This document shows, one piece after another, positions 28,400-37,613 of a stretch of DNA of 53,897 nt; within the stretch, counting starts at the first letter, position 1, and every line of letters begins with the position of its first letter. The stretch spans positions 1 to 53,897 of the forward strand of contig JAUMYU010000008.1 in NCBI GenBank assembly GCA_030528485.1. The letters run 5' to 3'. The position numbers and the translations under genes were made by a program. The notes beneath the pieces are model-generated. The model made no database searches and had not been told where the DNA came from. It saw nothing but the letters and a program-made list of their open reading frames with translations. The stretch comes from Comamonadaceae bacterium (GTDB lineage: Bacteria > Pseudomonadota > Gammaproteobacteria > Burkholderiales > Burkholderiaceae_C).

Positions 28400-28405
28400 T
28401 ACAAT
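28400..28405 (+). promoter_or_regulatory. Candidate -10 hexamer for the gspL-E operon
   Basis: TACAAT lies 26 bp before the gspL start codon. No good -35 sequence at 16-18 bp spacing was found, so the call rests on the -10 alone. Confidence 0.3.
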
Positions 28406-28431
28406 GCCTGCCGCCCGAATCCGGACTGCCT

Positions 28432-29682
28432 ATGCCTATTCTGATCCTAGAAGCCCCCTCCTCTCTCGCTGACGCAAGCACTGCTGCATGGAGCTTTGTC
28501 CAAAGCGATGATGGCCAAACCGTCAGCCACAGCGGGCAAAGCGCAGCGGCTCTTTTGCCGCGACCGGGCAAAGGGTGGGATGTGGTGCTGGCGCTGCCTG
28601 TGCAAGATATATCTTGGCATCGGGTGCAGCTCCCTCGAATTTCGCTGAAAGACCGCACCCGTTTGCGCGCGGTCCTGCAAGGGCTGCTGGAAGATCAAGT
28701 ATTAGAAGATACCGCCCAGTTGCATTTCGCCTTGGAGCCTGGCGCCGTACCAGGCCAAGCCTGCTGGGTCGCAGTTTGCCATGCGGACAAACTGCAAAGC
28801 CATTTGGCCAGCCTGGCCGCACAGGGCATTGCCGCACGGCGCATCGCCCCCGCTATTGCACCAGCGCAAGAGGGCCACAACCAAGCCTCACCAACCGCTG
28901 CCAGCCTTTATGTCCTGGGCACGGCAGAGGCGCCCTGGCTCGTCGTCAACCCGGCAAATGACGGCGGTGTTTTGGCGTTGCCGCTCACTCCTGCCGCGGC
29001 CACTTTGCATGCCACAGAACGCCACGGCCTGTCTGTGCAAGCCGAGCCTGCCGTGTACCAGCTCGCGCAGCAGTATTTGGGCCGCTCTGTCGAGCTGATG
29101 GAATCCAGCCAGCGGCTGCTGCGCGCTGCTGCTTCGCCCTGGGATTTGGCCCAATTTCAATTTGCCAACTCGGGGCGCGGCAAATTGGCCCAGCACGCCA
29201 GCGCCAGCGCGCGGGCGCTATGGCATGCCCCGCAATGGCGCTGGCTGCGCCGCGGCGTGGTGGCGCTGGTCTTGGTGCAGCTACTGGGGGTTAACGTTTG
29301 GGCTTGGCAGGCCCGGCAGGACTTGGTGCAGCAGCGTGCGCAGATTCGGCAAATTTTTACCGCCACATTTCCACAAGTGCCCGTCGTGCTGGATGCGCCT
29401 TTGCAAATGCGCCAGGAACTCCAGCGATTGCAGCAACGCAGCGGGGCGTTGACGCCTGCTGCATTTGAAGTCTTGGCGGGCGACGCTGGCGCCAGCCTGC
29501 CTGCGGGCGTCACTCCCCAGGAAATCCGCTATGAAGATGGCCGCCTGACGCTTACAGGCTTAACCCCAAACGATACCCGCATGGCATCCTGGCTGGCCCA
29601 GCTCCCGCAACGGGGCCTGCACGCCCAATGGCAAGACGGGGCGCTGTACCTCACACCCACACAACAGGGGGAGCGGCCATGA
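28432..29682 (+). CDS. gspL: Type II secretion inner-membrane protein GspL
   Basis: 416 residues. An N-terminal actin-like cytoplasmic domain (to about 265), with ALPVQDISWHRVQLP and RLRAVLQGLLEDQVLED typical of GspL, is followed by one transmembrane helix (VVALVLVQLLGVNVWAW, about 277-293). A periplasmic ferredoxin-like domain completes it. GspL recruits the GspE ATPase to the inner-membrane platform together with GspM and GspC. It is the first gene of the locus and overlaps gspM by ATGA. Confidence 0.92.
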   Translation: MPILILEAPSSLADASTAAWSFVQSDDGQTVSHSGQSAAALLPRPGKGWDVVLALPVQDISWHRVQLPRISLKDRTRLRAVLQGLLEDQVLEDTAQLHFALEPGAVPGQACWVAVCHADKLQSHLASLAAQGIAARRIAPAIAPAQEGHNQASPTAASLYVLGTAEAPWLVVNPANDGGVLALPLTPAAATLHATERHGLSVQAEPAVYQLAQQYLGRSVELMESSQRLLRAAASPWDLAQFQFANSGRGKLAQHASASARALWHAPQWRWLRRGVVALVLVQLLGVNVWAWQARQDLVQQRAQIRQIFTATFPQVPVVLDAPLQMRQELQRLQQRSGALTPAAFEVLAGDAGASLPAGVTPQEIRYEDGRLTLTGLTPNDTRMASWLAQLPQRGLHAQWQDGALYLTPTQQGERP

Positions 29683-30227
29683 AACGCCAGCCTGCCTCAA
29701 CCACCACTTGGGCAGCCAGCCTATCCAGCCGCTGGCGGGCCTTGCAAGCCCGGGAGCGGGCCATGATCGGCCTGGCCGCGCTCGTGGTGGGCGGTGCATT
29801 GCTGTGGCAATGGGCCATCCAGCCTGCGTGGAAAACCTATCGGTCTTACGAACGCGAGCGCCTGGCGCTGGAGCGCCAAGTCCAGGCTATGCAAAGCATG
29901 CGGCAACAGGCTGTGCAGTTGCAAGAGCTTCTCGCCAGCTCCACCCAACAAGGCAGCGCCGCCATGCTCACCAGCCGCATTCAAACCCAGGCCCACAATG
30001 CCCTGGGGCAACAGGTGCAGACCGCCTTGGCCGGGGATCGCTTCACCGTGCGCTTTCAAAACGCGCCAGCGGCTGCGCTGGCGCAATGGCTGCGCGAAAC
30101 ACGCGAAAGCACCCGCAGCCAGCCCCTGCAAGTGCAACTCACGCGCCCGGCCTCAGACGCCAACTCTGGCGTGACCTGGAGCGGCCAGGTCGTCTGGGCG
30201 CTGCCCAACGCCGCAGGCGGCCAATAA
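29679..30227 (+). CDS. gspM: Type II secretion protein GspM
   Basis: 182 residues from MKRQPAST, the ATG that overlaps the gspL stop. A cytoplasmic segment is followed by one transmembrane helix (MIGLAALVVGGALLWQWAI, about 28-46), a periplasmic coiled coil (about 50-90) and a small ferredoxin-like domain (FTVRFQNAPAAALAQWLRE). It partners GspL in the inner-membrane platform. Length and layout match the family. Confidence 0.9.
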   Translation: MKRQPASTTTWAASLSSRWRALQARERAMIGLAALVVGGALLWQWAIQPAWKTYRSYERERLALERQVQAMQSMRQQAVQLQELLASSTQQGSAAMLTSRIQTQAHNALGQQVQTALAGDRFTVRFQNAPAAALAQWLRETRESTRSQPLQVQLTRPASDANSGVTWSGQVVWALPNAAGGQ

Positions 30228-30277
30228 GGCGTTATCCAGCCCTTGCCACCTTTTCTTTGCCCCCGATTCAACGCTGC

Positions 30278-31117
30278 ATGCCGCTTAGCCCCTCACCCTC
30301 TCGCGCCCCCGCCCGCTCGCGTCGCGCGCCTGAGCGCGTCCGCCTGGGGCGCTGGGCCTTGTTGGGCGGTCTGCTGGGCATGGGCTTCGCCGCCATCTGC
30401 TTCGCCCCTGCGCACTGGCTGGCCGCAGGCATGGCGGCGGCCAGCGATGGGCGCATCCAATTGCACGCAGCACGCGGCACCGTGTGGCGCGGCTCGGCCA
30501 TGCTGGCCCTCACAGGCGGTGCAGGCAGCCGCGATCGCATGGATTTACCCGGCCGCCTGCACTGGCGCTTGCGCCCCCACTGGCGCGGCATCGCCGTACA
30601 ACTGCGGCCCGATTGCTGCGCCAGCCAGCCTTTGCATGCGCAATTGCGGCTGGGCTGGCAGGCCGGGCCAACGGCCGATGTGCAGTTCAGCGCCCATCAA
30701 AGCCAATGGCCTGCCGGCCTGCTGCAAGGGCTGGGCGCGCCCTGGAACACCTTGCAACTCGACGGCCATCTGGGCTTGCATTGGGATGACTGGCGCCTGC
30801 AATGGCAAGGTGGCCGCCTGCGCATGCACGGCGCGGTTGAAGCCTCGCTGCGCAACGCCTCCACCCGCCTGACCACCATCCGCCCCATGGGCAGCTACCG
30901 CCTTATCATCCGCGGGCCTGAGGGCCAGGGCCGCCCTGAAGCCCAACTGCTCACCGACAGCGGCCCGCTCATGCTCAGCGGCCAAGGCCGCTGGCAAGGC
31001 CAGCGCATGCGTTTTTCAGGCATCGCCAGCGCCGAGCCAGCCTATCTGCCCGCCCTCTCCAGCCTCCTCAGCCTGCTGGGCCGCCGCGATGGCGAGCGGG
31101 CCATTCTGAATTTCTGA
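30278..31117 (+). CDS. gspN: Type II secretion protein GspN
   Basis: 279 residues, starting 50 bp after gspM. A basic Ser/Arg/Pro-rich N terminus leads to a transmembrane segment (LGRWALLGGLLGMGFAAICF, about 24-43), then a beta-rich periplasmic domain with repeated short strands (LHWRLRPHWRGIAVQLRPDC, HLGLHWDDWRLQWQGG). GspN is an accessory inner-membrane-anchored component present in only some type II systems. It lies 18 bp ahead of gspD, which supports the assignment. Confidence 0.85.
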   Translation: MPLSPSPSRAPARSRRAPERVRLGRWALLGGLLGMGFAAICFAPAHWLAAGMAAASDGRIQLHAARGTVWRGSAMLALTGGAGSRDRMDLPGRLHWRLRPHWRGIAVQLRPDCCASQPLHAQLRLGWQAGPTADVQFSAHQSQWPAGLLQGLGAPWNTLQLDGHLGLHWDDWRLQWQGGRLRMHGAVEASLRNASTRLTTIRPMGSYRLIIRGPEGQGRPEAQLLTDSGPLMLSGQGRWQGQRMRFSGIASAEPAYLPALSSLLSLLGRRDGERAILNF

Positions 31118-31135
31118 TATTGCAGCCAATACCGT

Positions 31136-33502
31136 ATGTTGCCCTCCGCCCCTTTCCCTGCCAGCGCGCCCGTTCGTCTTCCCTTGCGCCTGCTGGCCGC
31201 AAGTGCGGTCGCCGCGCTGCTGATGACGGCATGGCCCGGCCCGCATGCCTGGGCACAAGCGAGCGTGCGCCCGGGCGAGCCAGTCACCCTGAACTTTGAA
31301 AACGCCGACATCGAAGCCGTCGCCCGCGCCATGGCCACCATCACCGGGCGCAATGTCATTGTCGATCCCCGCGTGCGCGGCACGCTGAACCTGGTGACCG
31401 AGCGCCCCGTTGCCGCGCGACAAGCCTTTGACCAATTCCTCGCCGCCCTGCGCCTGCAAGGCTTCACGGTGGTCGAATCGGCCGGGCTATATAAAGTCGT
31501 GCCCGAGGCCGATGCCAAGCTTCAATCGGGCGGCGTGCATGTTTCGCAAGGCGCTTTCCCCACCGCACCGCGCGGCGGGCAAATCGTCACGCAAATCTTT
31601 CGCCTCCATTACGAGAATGCGGCCAACCTGGTGCCCACGCTGCGCCCGCTCATCAGCCCCAACAACACCATCAACGTCAACCCCGCCACCAACGCGCTGG
31701 TGATTACGGACTATGCCGACAACCTCGCGCGCATCGCCAAAATCATCGCCGCGCTGGATGTAGCCGAAGCCAGCGACGTCGAAGTCATCCCCCTGCAACA
31801 CGCCATCGCCAGCGAAATGGCGCCGCTGCTGAACCGCTTGTTGGGCGAAACGGGCGCCATCGCCTCGGGTGGTGGCAACGCCGCGCCAGGCGCAGCGGCA
31901 GCCGGGCAAGCCTTTCGCACCACCATCCTGGCCGATGCCCGCAGCAATGCCGTCATCGTGCGCGCCGCCAATGCCGCGCGCATCGCCCAGGTGCGCAATC
32001 TGGTGGCCCGGCTGGACAAGCCCCCCGCCCCGGGCAGCTCGGCCGAGCACGCCAACATCCACGTCGTCTTCCTGAAAAACGCCGACGCCACGCAAATGGC
32101 CCAAACCCTGCGCGCGGCCCTGGCCGCCGGGCAGCTTAACGCCAGCGCCAATAACGCCAGCGGGCCGAGCGCCCCCAGTACACCCAGCGCGCCCAAGGCC
32201 AATGGCAGCGCCAGCGCGGGCCTTTCCAGCAGCGCGGGCCTGGGCGAAAGCGCCAGCGCGCATTTCGGGCAACGCCAGGCCGCCTCCACCGGCGGCCTGA
32301 TCCAGGCCGACCCCAGCACCAACGCGCTCATCATCACCGCGCCCGATCCGCTCTACCGCCAACTGCGCGCGGTGATCGACCGGCTCGACAGCCGCCGCGC
32401 CCAGGTGCTGATCGAAAGCATGGTGGTGGAAGTCAGCGCGGAAAAAGCCGCCGAATTCGGCATCCAATGGCAAGGCGGCATTGGCCGCGCGGGCGATGCC
32501 AACGTGGGCGCGCTGGGCACCAATTTCCGCGGCAATGGCAGCGGCGCCAATATTCTCGATCTGGCCCTGGCCGCTGCCGTGGGCGGCGCATCGCGCGCCA
32601 GCTCCAGCGCGCGCCAGGCCGCCGCGGGCGCGCTTTCCAACCTCGGCTCGGGCATCAACCTGGGCGTGGCGCACAACTACGGCGGCACTTATGTGCTGGG
32701 GCTGCTGGCGCGCTTTCTGGAAGGCATGTCCGACGTGAACGTACTCTCCACGCCCAACATCCTCACGCTCGACAACGAAGAAGCGCGCATCCTCATCGGC
32801 AAAAACGTGCCCTTCGTCACCGGCCAGTACACCAGCAACAACAACGCCATCGGCAGCGTCAACCCGTTCCAGACCATTGAGCGCCAAGACGTGGGCATCT
32901 CCCTGCGCGTGAAGCCGCAAATCAATGAAAACGGCACCGTCAAGCTGGCCGTGGTGCAGGAAGTCTCCGACCTGCTGAGCAACTCCGACAAAGGCCCCAC
33001 CACCAGCAAGCGCCTGATCGAAACCAACATCCTGGTGGAAGACGGCGGCATCATCGTGCTGGGCGGCCTGCTGGAGGATCGCTACCTGGCCTCGCAGCAA
33101 AAAGTACCCCTGCTGGGCGACATCCCCGTCGTGGGCAACGCTTTTCGCAGCGAGCAACGCTCGCGCAGCAAGGTCAACCTGATGGTGTTTTTGCGCCCCA
33201 CCGTGCTCTACGACGCCAGCGGCAGCGATGCCCTGGCGCTGGAACGCTACAACCTGATGCGCGCCAGCCAGCACCGCGCCCAGCCCCAGCAGCACCTGTT
33301 CATGCCCAGCATCAACAGCGCGCCCGCCCTGCCCACGCTACCCGCCACGCCCGCGCTCTCGGAAAAAGAAACCCAGGCCCGCCAAAAGCGCACCATCGCA
33401 CCGCTCTCCGTACTGACCAACGAGCCAGAGCCGCCCCACCCACGCCAGCAGCCCGACGTGCGCAACCTGCGCAGCGGCGAATCCGACGGCTGGGTGGATT
33501 GA
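31136..33502 (+). CDS. gspD: Type II secretion outer-membrane secretin GspD
   Basis: 788 residues with a signal peptide (cleavage near residue 41, AWA-QA). The N0 domain (VTLNFENADIEAVARAMATI) is followed by N1-N3 ring-building domains with the repeated pattern IFRLHYENAANLVPTLRPLI. A Ser/Ala/Gly-rich insert (about 335-375) interrupts N3. The secretin barrel domain (about 410-700) includes EVSAEKAAEFGIQWQGG, VLSTPNILTLDNEEARILIG and VPLLGDIPVVGNAFRS. The multimer forms the outer-membrane channel for folded exoproteins. The C-terminal tail is Pro/Gln-rich. No GspS pilotin is seen nearby. Confidence 0.96.
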   Translation: MLPSAPFPASAPVRLPLRLLAASAVAALLMTAWPGPHAWAQASVRPGEPVTLNFENADIEAVARAMATITGRNVIVDPRVRGTLNLVTERPVAARQAFDQFLAALRLQGFTVVESAGLYKVVPEADAKLQSGGVHVSQGAFPTAPRGGQIVTQIFRLHYENAANLVPTLRPLISPNNTINVNPATNALVITDYADNLARIAKIIAALDVAEASDVEVIPLQHAIASEMAPLLNRLLGETGAIASGGGNAAPGAAAAGQAFRTTILADARSNAVIVRAANAARIAQVRNLVARLDKPPAPGSSAEHANIHVVFLKNADATQMAQTLRAALAAGQLNASANNASGPSAPSTPSAPKANGSASAGLSSSAGLGESASAHFGQRQAASTGGLIQADPSTNALIITAPDPLYRQLRAVIDRLDSRRAQVLIESMVVEVSAEKAAEFGIQWQGGIGRAGDANVGALGTNFRGNGSGANILDLALAAAVGGASRASSSARQAAAGALSNLGSGINLGVAHNYGGTYVLGLLARFLEGMSDVNVLSTPNILTLDNEEARILIGKNVPFVTGQYTSNNNAIGSVNPFQTIERQDVGISLRVKPQINENGTVKLAVVQEVSDLLSNSDKGPTTSKRLIETNILVEDGGIIVLGGLLEDRYLASQQKVPLLGDIPVVGNAFRSEQRSRSKVNLMVFLRPTVLYDASGSDALALERYNLMRASQHRAQPQQHLFMPSINSAPALPTLPATPALSEKETQARQKRTIAPLSVLTNEPEPPHPRQQPDVRNLRSGESDGWVD

Positions 33503-33520
33503 GCGGCACGAAACACCTTT

Positions 33521-33600
33521 TTATTACAAATCAAAAAGAAAATAAAATACCATATTTGGTCAATATAGACATTGAATCAAATTTACCTTGATTTGCAATA
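33521..33600 (+). repeat. AT-rich palindromic intergenic element, copy 8
   Basis: Left arm TTATTACAAATCAAAAAG, right arm TTTACCTTGATTTGCAATA. The core begins AATACCATATTTGGTCAA and then diverges. It sits inside the gsp operon, between gspD and gspE, where it could affect relative expression. Confidence 0.8.
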
Positions 33601-33628
33601 AACCCATCGACGCCTGCAACCCTCCGCC

Positions 33629-35026
33629 ATGGCCGCTTTGCACTACCCCCTGCCCTACGCCTTTGCGCGCGCCTCGCAACTGCTGCTCGAAGACGACGGC
33701 GCGGCGCTGGTGCTCTGGCACACGCCCAGCCCCAACTCCAGCGCACTGGGCGAGGCGCTGCGCAAATACCCCACCGCCCAACCCCAGCCGCTCGACGCCG
33801 CCGCCCTGGCCCAGCGCATCAGCGCCGCCTACTCCGGCGGCGATTCCGACGCCGCGCTGGTGGTCAGCGAGGTCGAAGGCGTGGCCGACCTGACCCGCAT
33901 GATGCAGGAGCTGCCCGCCGTGGAAGACCTGCTCGAAGCCGCCGACGACGCGCCCATCATCCGCATGCTCAACGCCCTGCTGACCCAGGCCGCGCGTGAC
34001 GGCGCCAGCGACATCCACATCGAGCCTTATGAGCGCCACTCCAGCGTGCGGCTGCGCGTCGATGGCAGCCTGCGCGAGATCGTGCAGCCCAACCGCGCGC
34101 TGCACGGCGCGCTGATCTCGCGCCTGAAGATCATGGCCGATCTGGACATCGCCGAAAAACGCCTGCCGCAAGACGGCCGCATCGCCCTGCGCCTGGGCAC
34201 GCGCGCCATTGACGTGCGCGTCTCCACCCTGCCCAGCGCGCATGGCGAGCGCGCCGTGCTGCGCCTGCTGGACAAAAGCGAAGGCCGCCTCAGCCTGGAG
34301 GCCGTGGGCATGCAGGGCCAGACCCTGGCGCAGTTCGAGCGCCTGATCCACCAGCCGCACGGCATCTTGCTCGTCACCGGCCCCACCGGCTCGGGCAAGA
34401 CCACCACGCTCTACGCCGCGCTGCACCGGCTGGACGCGCGCGCGCAAAACATCATGACGGTGGAAGACCCCATCGAATACGAGCTGCCCGGCGTGGGCCA
34501 GACCCAGGTCAACAGCAAGATCGACCTCACCTTCGCCACCGCGCTGCGCGCCATCCTGCGCCAGGACCCGGACGTCATCATGATCGGCGAGATCCGCGAC
34601 TTCGAAACCGCGCAAATCGCCATCCAGGCCTCGCTGACCGGCCACCTGGTGCTGGCCACGCTGCACACCAACGACGCCGCCAGCGCCGTCACGCGCCTGA
34701 TCGACATGGGCGTGGAGCCGTTCTTGCTCTCCTCCTCGCTGCTGGGCGTGCTGGCCCAGCGCCTGGTGCGCAAATACTGCACGCACTGCCGCGGCCAGGG
34801 CTGCGGGCACTGCAACCAAAACGGCTACCACGGCCGCACCGGCCTGTTCGAGCTGCTGGTGGTGGACGATGCCATCCGCGCCCTGATCCACGGCCAGCAG
34901 GCCGAAGCGGCCATCCGCGAGCACGCCCTGGCCCACGGCATGCAACTGATGCGCGAGGACGGCCAACGCCTGGTGCAAGCGGGCATCACCAGCTTCGAGG
35001 AAGTGCTGCGCGTCACGCGCGATTGA
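33629..35026 (+). CDS. gspE: Type II secretion ATPase GspE
   Basis: 465 residues. Walker [11 protein letters not shown] starts near residue 251, the Asp box follows ([20 protein letters not shown]), Walker B-like [12 protein letters not shown] is near 315, and the His box [13 protein letters not shown] is near 345. A compact CxxC-x4-CxxC cluster ([12 protein letters not shown], about 383-394) matches the zinc-binding domain of GspE, in a shortened form. This cytoplasmic hexamer powers pseudopilus assembly. The AT-rich element separates it from gspD. GspF-K do not follow; the next gene is on the opposite strand. Confidence 0.95.
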   Translation: MAALHYPLPYAFARASQLLLEDDGAALVLWHTPSPNSSALGEALRKYPTAQPQPLDAAALAQRISAAYSGGDSDAALVVSEVEGVADLTRMMQELPAVEDLLEAADDAPIIRMLNALLTQAARDGASDIHIEPYERHSSVRLRVDGSLREIVQPNRALHGALISRLKIMADLDIAEKRLPQDGRIALRLGTRAIDVRVSTLPSAHGERAVLRLLDKSEGRLSLEAVGMQGQTLAQFERLIHQPHGILLVTGPTGSGKTTTLYAALHRLDARAQNIMTVEDPIEYELPGVGQTQVNSKIDLTFATALRAILRQDPDVIMIGEIRDFETAQIAIQASLTGHLVLATLHTNDAASAVTRLIDMGVEPFLLSSSLLGVLAQRLVRKYCTHCRGQGCGHCNQNGYHGRTGLFELLVVDDAIRALIHGQQAEAAIREHALAHGMQLMREDGQRLVQAGITSFEEVLRVTRD

Positions 35027-35027
35027 G

Positions 35028-35108
35028 AAAATTACCATTCAAAAAGCAAAAAATCATGCCTGTTTCGGCATGACTGCAAACAAATTGTTTTTACTTTGAA
35101 TTAAAAAA
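35028..35108. repeat. AT-rich palindromic intergenic element, divergent copy 9
   Basis: Arms AATTACCATTCAAAAAGCAA and TTTTTACTTTGAATTAAAAA. The core is a short hairpin (ATCATGCC TGTTTC GGCATGA) rather than the standard asymmetric sequence. It is directly followed by a terminator in the convergent gap after gspE. Confidence 0.65.
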
Positions 35109-35110
35109 TA

Positions 35111-35137
35111 AAAAGGCGCCACCAAAGCGCCTTTTTT
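35111..35137 (+). terminator. Terminator of the gsp operon
   Basis: Stem AAAAGGCGC paired with GCGCCTTTT with a 7-nt loop, followed by TTGTT. It lies 85 bp after the gspE stop, in the convergent gap, and so marks the end of the gspL-E unit. Confidence 0.85.
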
Positions 35138-35175
35138 GTTGTGCCCCTATGCGGGCCGGGGCCGATGCCTGCCGC

Positions 35176-35679
35176 TCAAGCCCGATCCGGCTCCGGCGAC
35201 GGCGCGCTCAAGCCCAACTGCGGCGTCGTGCCCGTTTGGCGCAACTGATCCTCAATCTGGCCGATATACGCGGCGGTGGAATTGTCGGAATCGTCCACAC
35301 GGCGGTAGATATGGTCTTCCAGCTCCTCCATCTGGCGCAGCAGCGCCTGCTGCCCCTCCGTGTGCTGCTTGACGAGGAACTCGCGCAGCTCGTTAAAGCG
35401 CGAAGCCTCCTCCTTGTCGGCCAGCTCGCGCTGGTGCTTGAGCTCTTTGGTGTGGCGGTGGTAATCCACAATCACCGTGCTGTGCAGCCACAGGATGTAC
35501 GCCAGAAACAGCACGCACAGCACCCCGAACAGCGCCAGCAGCAAAATGCCCATCGGCGCCTGCATGGTGGTAAAGCCGATGGAGATGGTGCTGACGGTGT
35601 TCATCGCCTCCCAGTTGAAGAAGTAGATGCTGCCAATGGCCAGCGCGACGAGAACAATCAAAGTCATTCGTGAGAGCAT
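35176..35679 (-). CDS. LapA-domain-like two-helix membrane protein
   Basis: 167 residues from MLSRMTLIV, with a GAGG SD. Two hydrophobic helices (MTLIVLVALAIGSIYFFNW near 5-23 and MGILLLALFGVLCVLFLAYI near 43-62) are followed by a charged coiled coil (HRHTKELKHQRELADKEEAS, about 72-140). The helix pair and spacing resemble LapA (YciS), which takes part in controlling LPS synthesis through LpxC turnover in E. coli. The coiled-coil tail is longer than usual. Assignment to LapA is tentative. The gene is divergent from malonyl-CoA decarboxylase. Confidence 0.6.
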   Translation of the reverse strand: MLSRMTLIVLVALAIGSIYFFNWEAMNTVSTISIGFTTMQAPMGILLLALFGVLCVLFLAYILWLHSTVIVDYHRHTKELKHQRELADKEEASRFNELREFLVKQHTEGQQALLRQMEELEDHIYRRVDDSDNSTAAYIGQIEDQLRQTGTTPQLGLSAPSPEPDRA

Positions 35680-35793
35680 TGCGACACCTCTTTTTGCAGG
35701 TTGATCCCGACGCGCCAGGCCGCCGGTTGAAGCCGATTGAACAATGGGCGAGATTATCATGCCCCCACCCCTGTTTTCTGGCCCGCGACCGAT

Positions 35794-37311
35794 ATGAGCA
35801 CCCCCACCCCCTCAACCGAACCCTCCATCGCCTCGCGCATGGGCATCATGCGGCTGTGGCGACGCCTGGTTGGCACGGCCGATGCCGCCAGCGCCAACGC
35901 CAGCGCCGAGCCGCTGGACAAGCGCCAATGGCAAAAAATCGACGCCCTGCTGCAAGAAGCCACCTCCCGCGCCGATAGCGACACCCGCGTGCGCGCCCGC
36001 GCGCGCCGCCTGCTCGATGCCTACCAGAAAGCCAACGCCCAGGACCGCCTGGCCTTCATGCTGCGCCTGGCCCAAGGCTTTCACATCGACGAAGCCGCGC
36101 TGGAAGTCGCCATCGCCCACTGGCAGCAAGCCGCCCGCAGCGGCAACGCCGCCGACAAGCTGCACGCGCAAACGCGGCTGGCGCAAACGCTGGAATCGCC
36201 CCGCATGCACATCCTGCGCCAGTTCAACTTGCTGCCCGCAGGCATTGAGGCGCTGGTGCGCATGCGCGCCGAGCTGCTGGGCTTGCGCGAACACCAGCAA
36301 GCCCTGCAACCGCTGGAGAGCGATTTGCTGCGCCTGCTGACGCTGTGGTTTGACGCCGGCTTTCTGGAGCTGCAACGCATCGGCTGGAGCTCGCCCGCCT
36401 CGCTGCTGGAAAAAGTCATCCGCTACGAAGCCGTGCACGAAATCAAATCGTGGGACGACCTGCGCAACCGCCTCGACTCCGACCGCCGCTGCTACGCCTT
36501 CTTCCACGGCCGCATGCCCGAGGAGCCACTGATCTTCGTCGAAGTCGCCTTGGTGCAATCGCTGGCCTCCAGCGTGCAGGCGCTGCTGGACGAAGCCCAA
36601 CCCACCAACGACCCCGCCCAGGCCACCACCGCCATTTTTTATTCCATCTCCAACGCCCAGCCCGGCCTGCGCGGGGTGAGCATGGGCGAATTCCTCATCA
36701 AGCGCGTCGTCGAGCAACTCACGCACGAATTCCCCAAGCTGCAAACCTTTGCCACGCTCTCGCCCGTGCCCGGCTTCGGGCAATGGCTGCGCACGCAACT
36801 GGCCGATGCCGCCTACGTGCAGCAACTGCCCGCCATCGCACAGCGCGCGCTGGCCGATCAGGCCACCGACGCCCCTACCGACTCCCCTACCCACGCCCCC
36901 ACAAATAACGCCACCCCGTCACCCACAGCCAACACCTCATACGAGCTCCTGCAAACCCTGCTCGCCAGCGGCGAGGCCAGCGCCCACCCACGCGAAGAAG
37001 AAGCCGCACTCAAACAATGGCTCATGGGTGAATGCGCCCACTACCTGCTGATGCAAAAACGCAAGCAAGAGCCGCTGGACGCCGTAGCCCGCTTTCACTT
37101 CGGCAACGGCGCCAGCCTGCAACAAATCAACTGGATGGGCGACAGCTCCGCCAAGGGCCTGCGCCAATCGCTGGGCCTGATGGTCAACTACCTGTACCGT
37201 CTGGACGCCATCGACGAGCAATACCACGCCTACGCCCGCCAAGGCTTGCTGGCCCACTCCAGCGAGGTGAAAAAACTGCTCGCCGCCAACCCCATCCGGC
37301 GCGAAGGGTGA
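35794..37311 (+). CDS. Malonyl-CoA decarboxylase
   Basis: 505 residues from MSTPTPST. The helical N-terminal domain (about 40-200) includes RMHILRQFNLLPAGIEALV. The GNAT-like C-terminal domain includes FYSISNAQPGLRGVSMGEFL, FATLSPVPGFGQWL and VARFHFGNGASLQQINWMGD, the last with the His thought to be catalytic, followed by KGLRQSLGLMVNYLYRL. It converts malonyl-CoA to acetyl-CoA and CO2. A Thr/Pro-rich insert (about residues 370-395) splits the C-terminal domain and may be a flexible loop. No malonate-use genes surround it. Confidence 0.93.
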   Translation: MSTPTPSTEPSIASRMGIMRLWRRLVGTADAASANASAEPLDKRQWQKIDALLQEATSRADSDTRVRARARRLLDAYQKANAQDRLAFMLRLAQGFHIDEAALEVAIAHWQQAARSGNAADKLHAQTRLAQTLESPRMHILRQFNLLPAGIEALVRMRAELLGLREHQQALQPLESDLLRLLTLWFDAGFLELQRIGWSSPASLLEKVIRYEAVHEIKSWDDLRNRLDSDRRCYAFFHGRMPEEPLIFVEVALVQSLASSVQALLDEAQPTNDPAQATTAIFYSISNAQPGLRGVSMGEFLIKRVVEQLTHEFPKLQTFATLSPVPGFGQWLRTQLADAAYVQQLPAIAQRALADQATDAPTDSPTHAPTNNATPSPTANTSYELLQTLLASGEASAHPREEEAALKQWLMGECAHYLLMQKRKQEPLDAVARFHFGNGASLQQINWMGDSSAKGLRQSLGLMVNYLYRLDAIDEQYHAYARQGLLAHSSEVKKLLAANPIRREG

Positions 37312-37413
37312 GCGCCAGCGCACAAAGCCGCCCTTTTTCCATGCGCGACTACCGCCGCTTTGCCCGCCAACACCCGGCAGGCTGGCATGCAATCTTCTGA
37401 CCGCCCTGGCACA

Positions 37414-37490
37414 AACCACCAATCATTAGGCAAAAAAACACCCTCTTTACGGCGTGCGCATCAAGGCAGACGTTTTCTCTTGATTTGTAT
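37414..37490. repeat. AT-rich palindromic intergenic element, divergent copy 10
   Basis: Arms AACCACCAATCATTAGGCAA and TTTTCTCTTGATTTGTATTT fit the family, but the GC-richer core (CCCTCTTTACGGCGTGCGCA) does not. It is immediately adjacent to copy 11. Confidence 0.55.
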
Positions 37491-37491
37491 T

Positions 37492-37573
37492 TCTTGTTGC
37501 ACAACAAAAGAAACGTCGATCATTGACCAATCTGCCGAAACAAGCTGAATTCTTTTCCTATTGATCGATAAAA
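37492..37573 (+). repeat. AT-rich palindromic intergenic element, copy 11
   Basis: Left arm TTGCACAACAAAAGAAAC, right arm TTTTCCTATTGATCGATAAA. The core reads CATTGACCAATCTGCCGAAA then CAAGCTGAATT, a recognisable variant of the shared core. It forms a tandem pair with copy 10. Confidence 0.65.
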
Positions 37574-37613
37574 ATCGCCGCGCTGCGCAGCAGCGCCGCT
37601 TTTGAACAAACTC

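Larger units (their letters stand above)
28069..28431. other. 363-bp divergent gap between the secreted-protein gene and gspL
   Basis: No convincing gene is visible; an 81-codon minus-strand frame lacks an SD. Candidate promoter elements are listed separately. No copy of the AT-rich palindrome occurs here. Confidence 0.55.
37312..37613. other. 302-bp convergent gap with a tandem pair of AT-rich elements
   Basis: The gap between the malonyl-CoA decarboxylase stop and the lipoprotein stop holds two adjacent copies of the AT-rich palindrome (37414-37490 and 37492-37573) and no open frame that looks like a gene. No separate GC-rich terminator was recognised. Confidence 0.6.

Noticed and set aside
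37414..37573. Tandem AT-rich repeats considered as a CRISPR array
   Set aside because: Only two units, each an imperfect palindrome with diverged core, and no regular unique spacers or cas genes.
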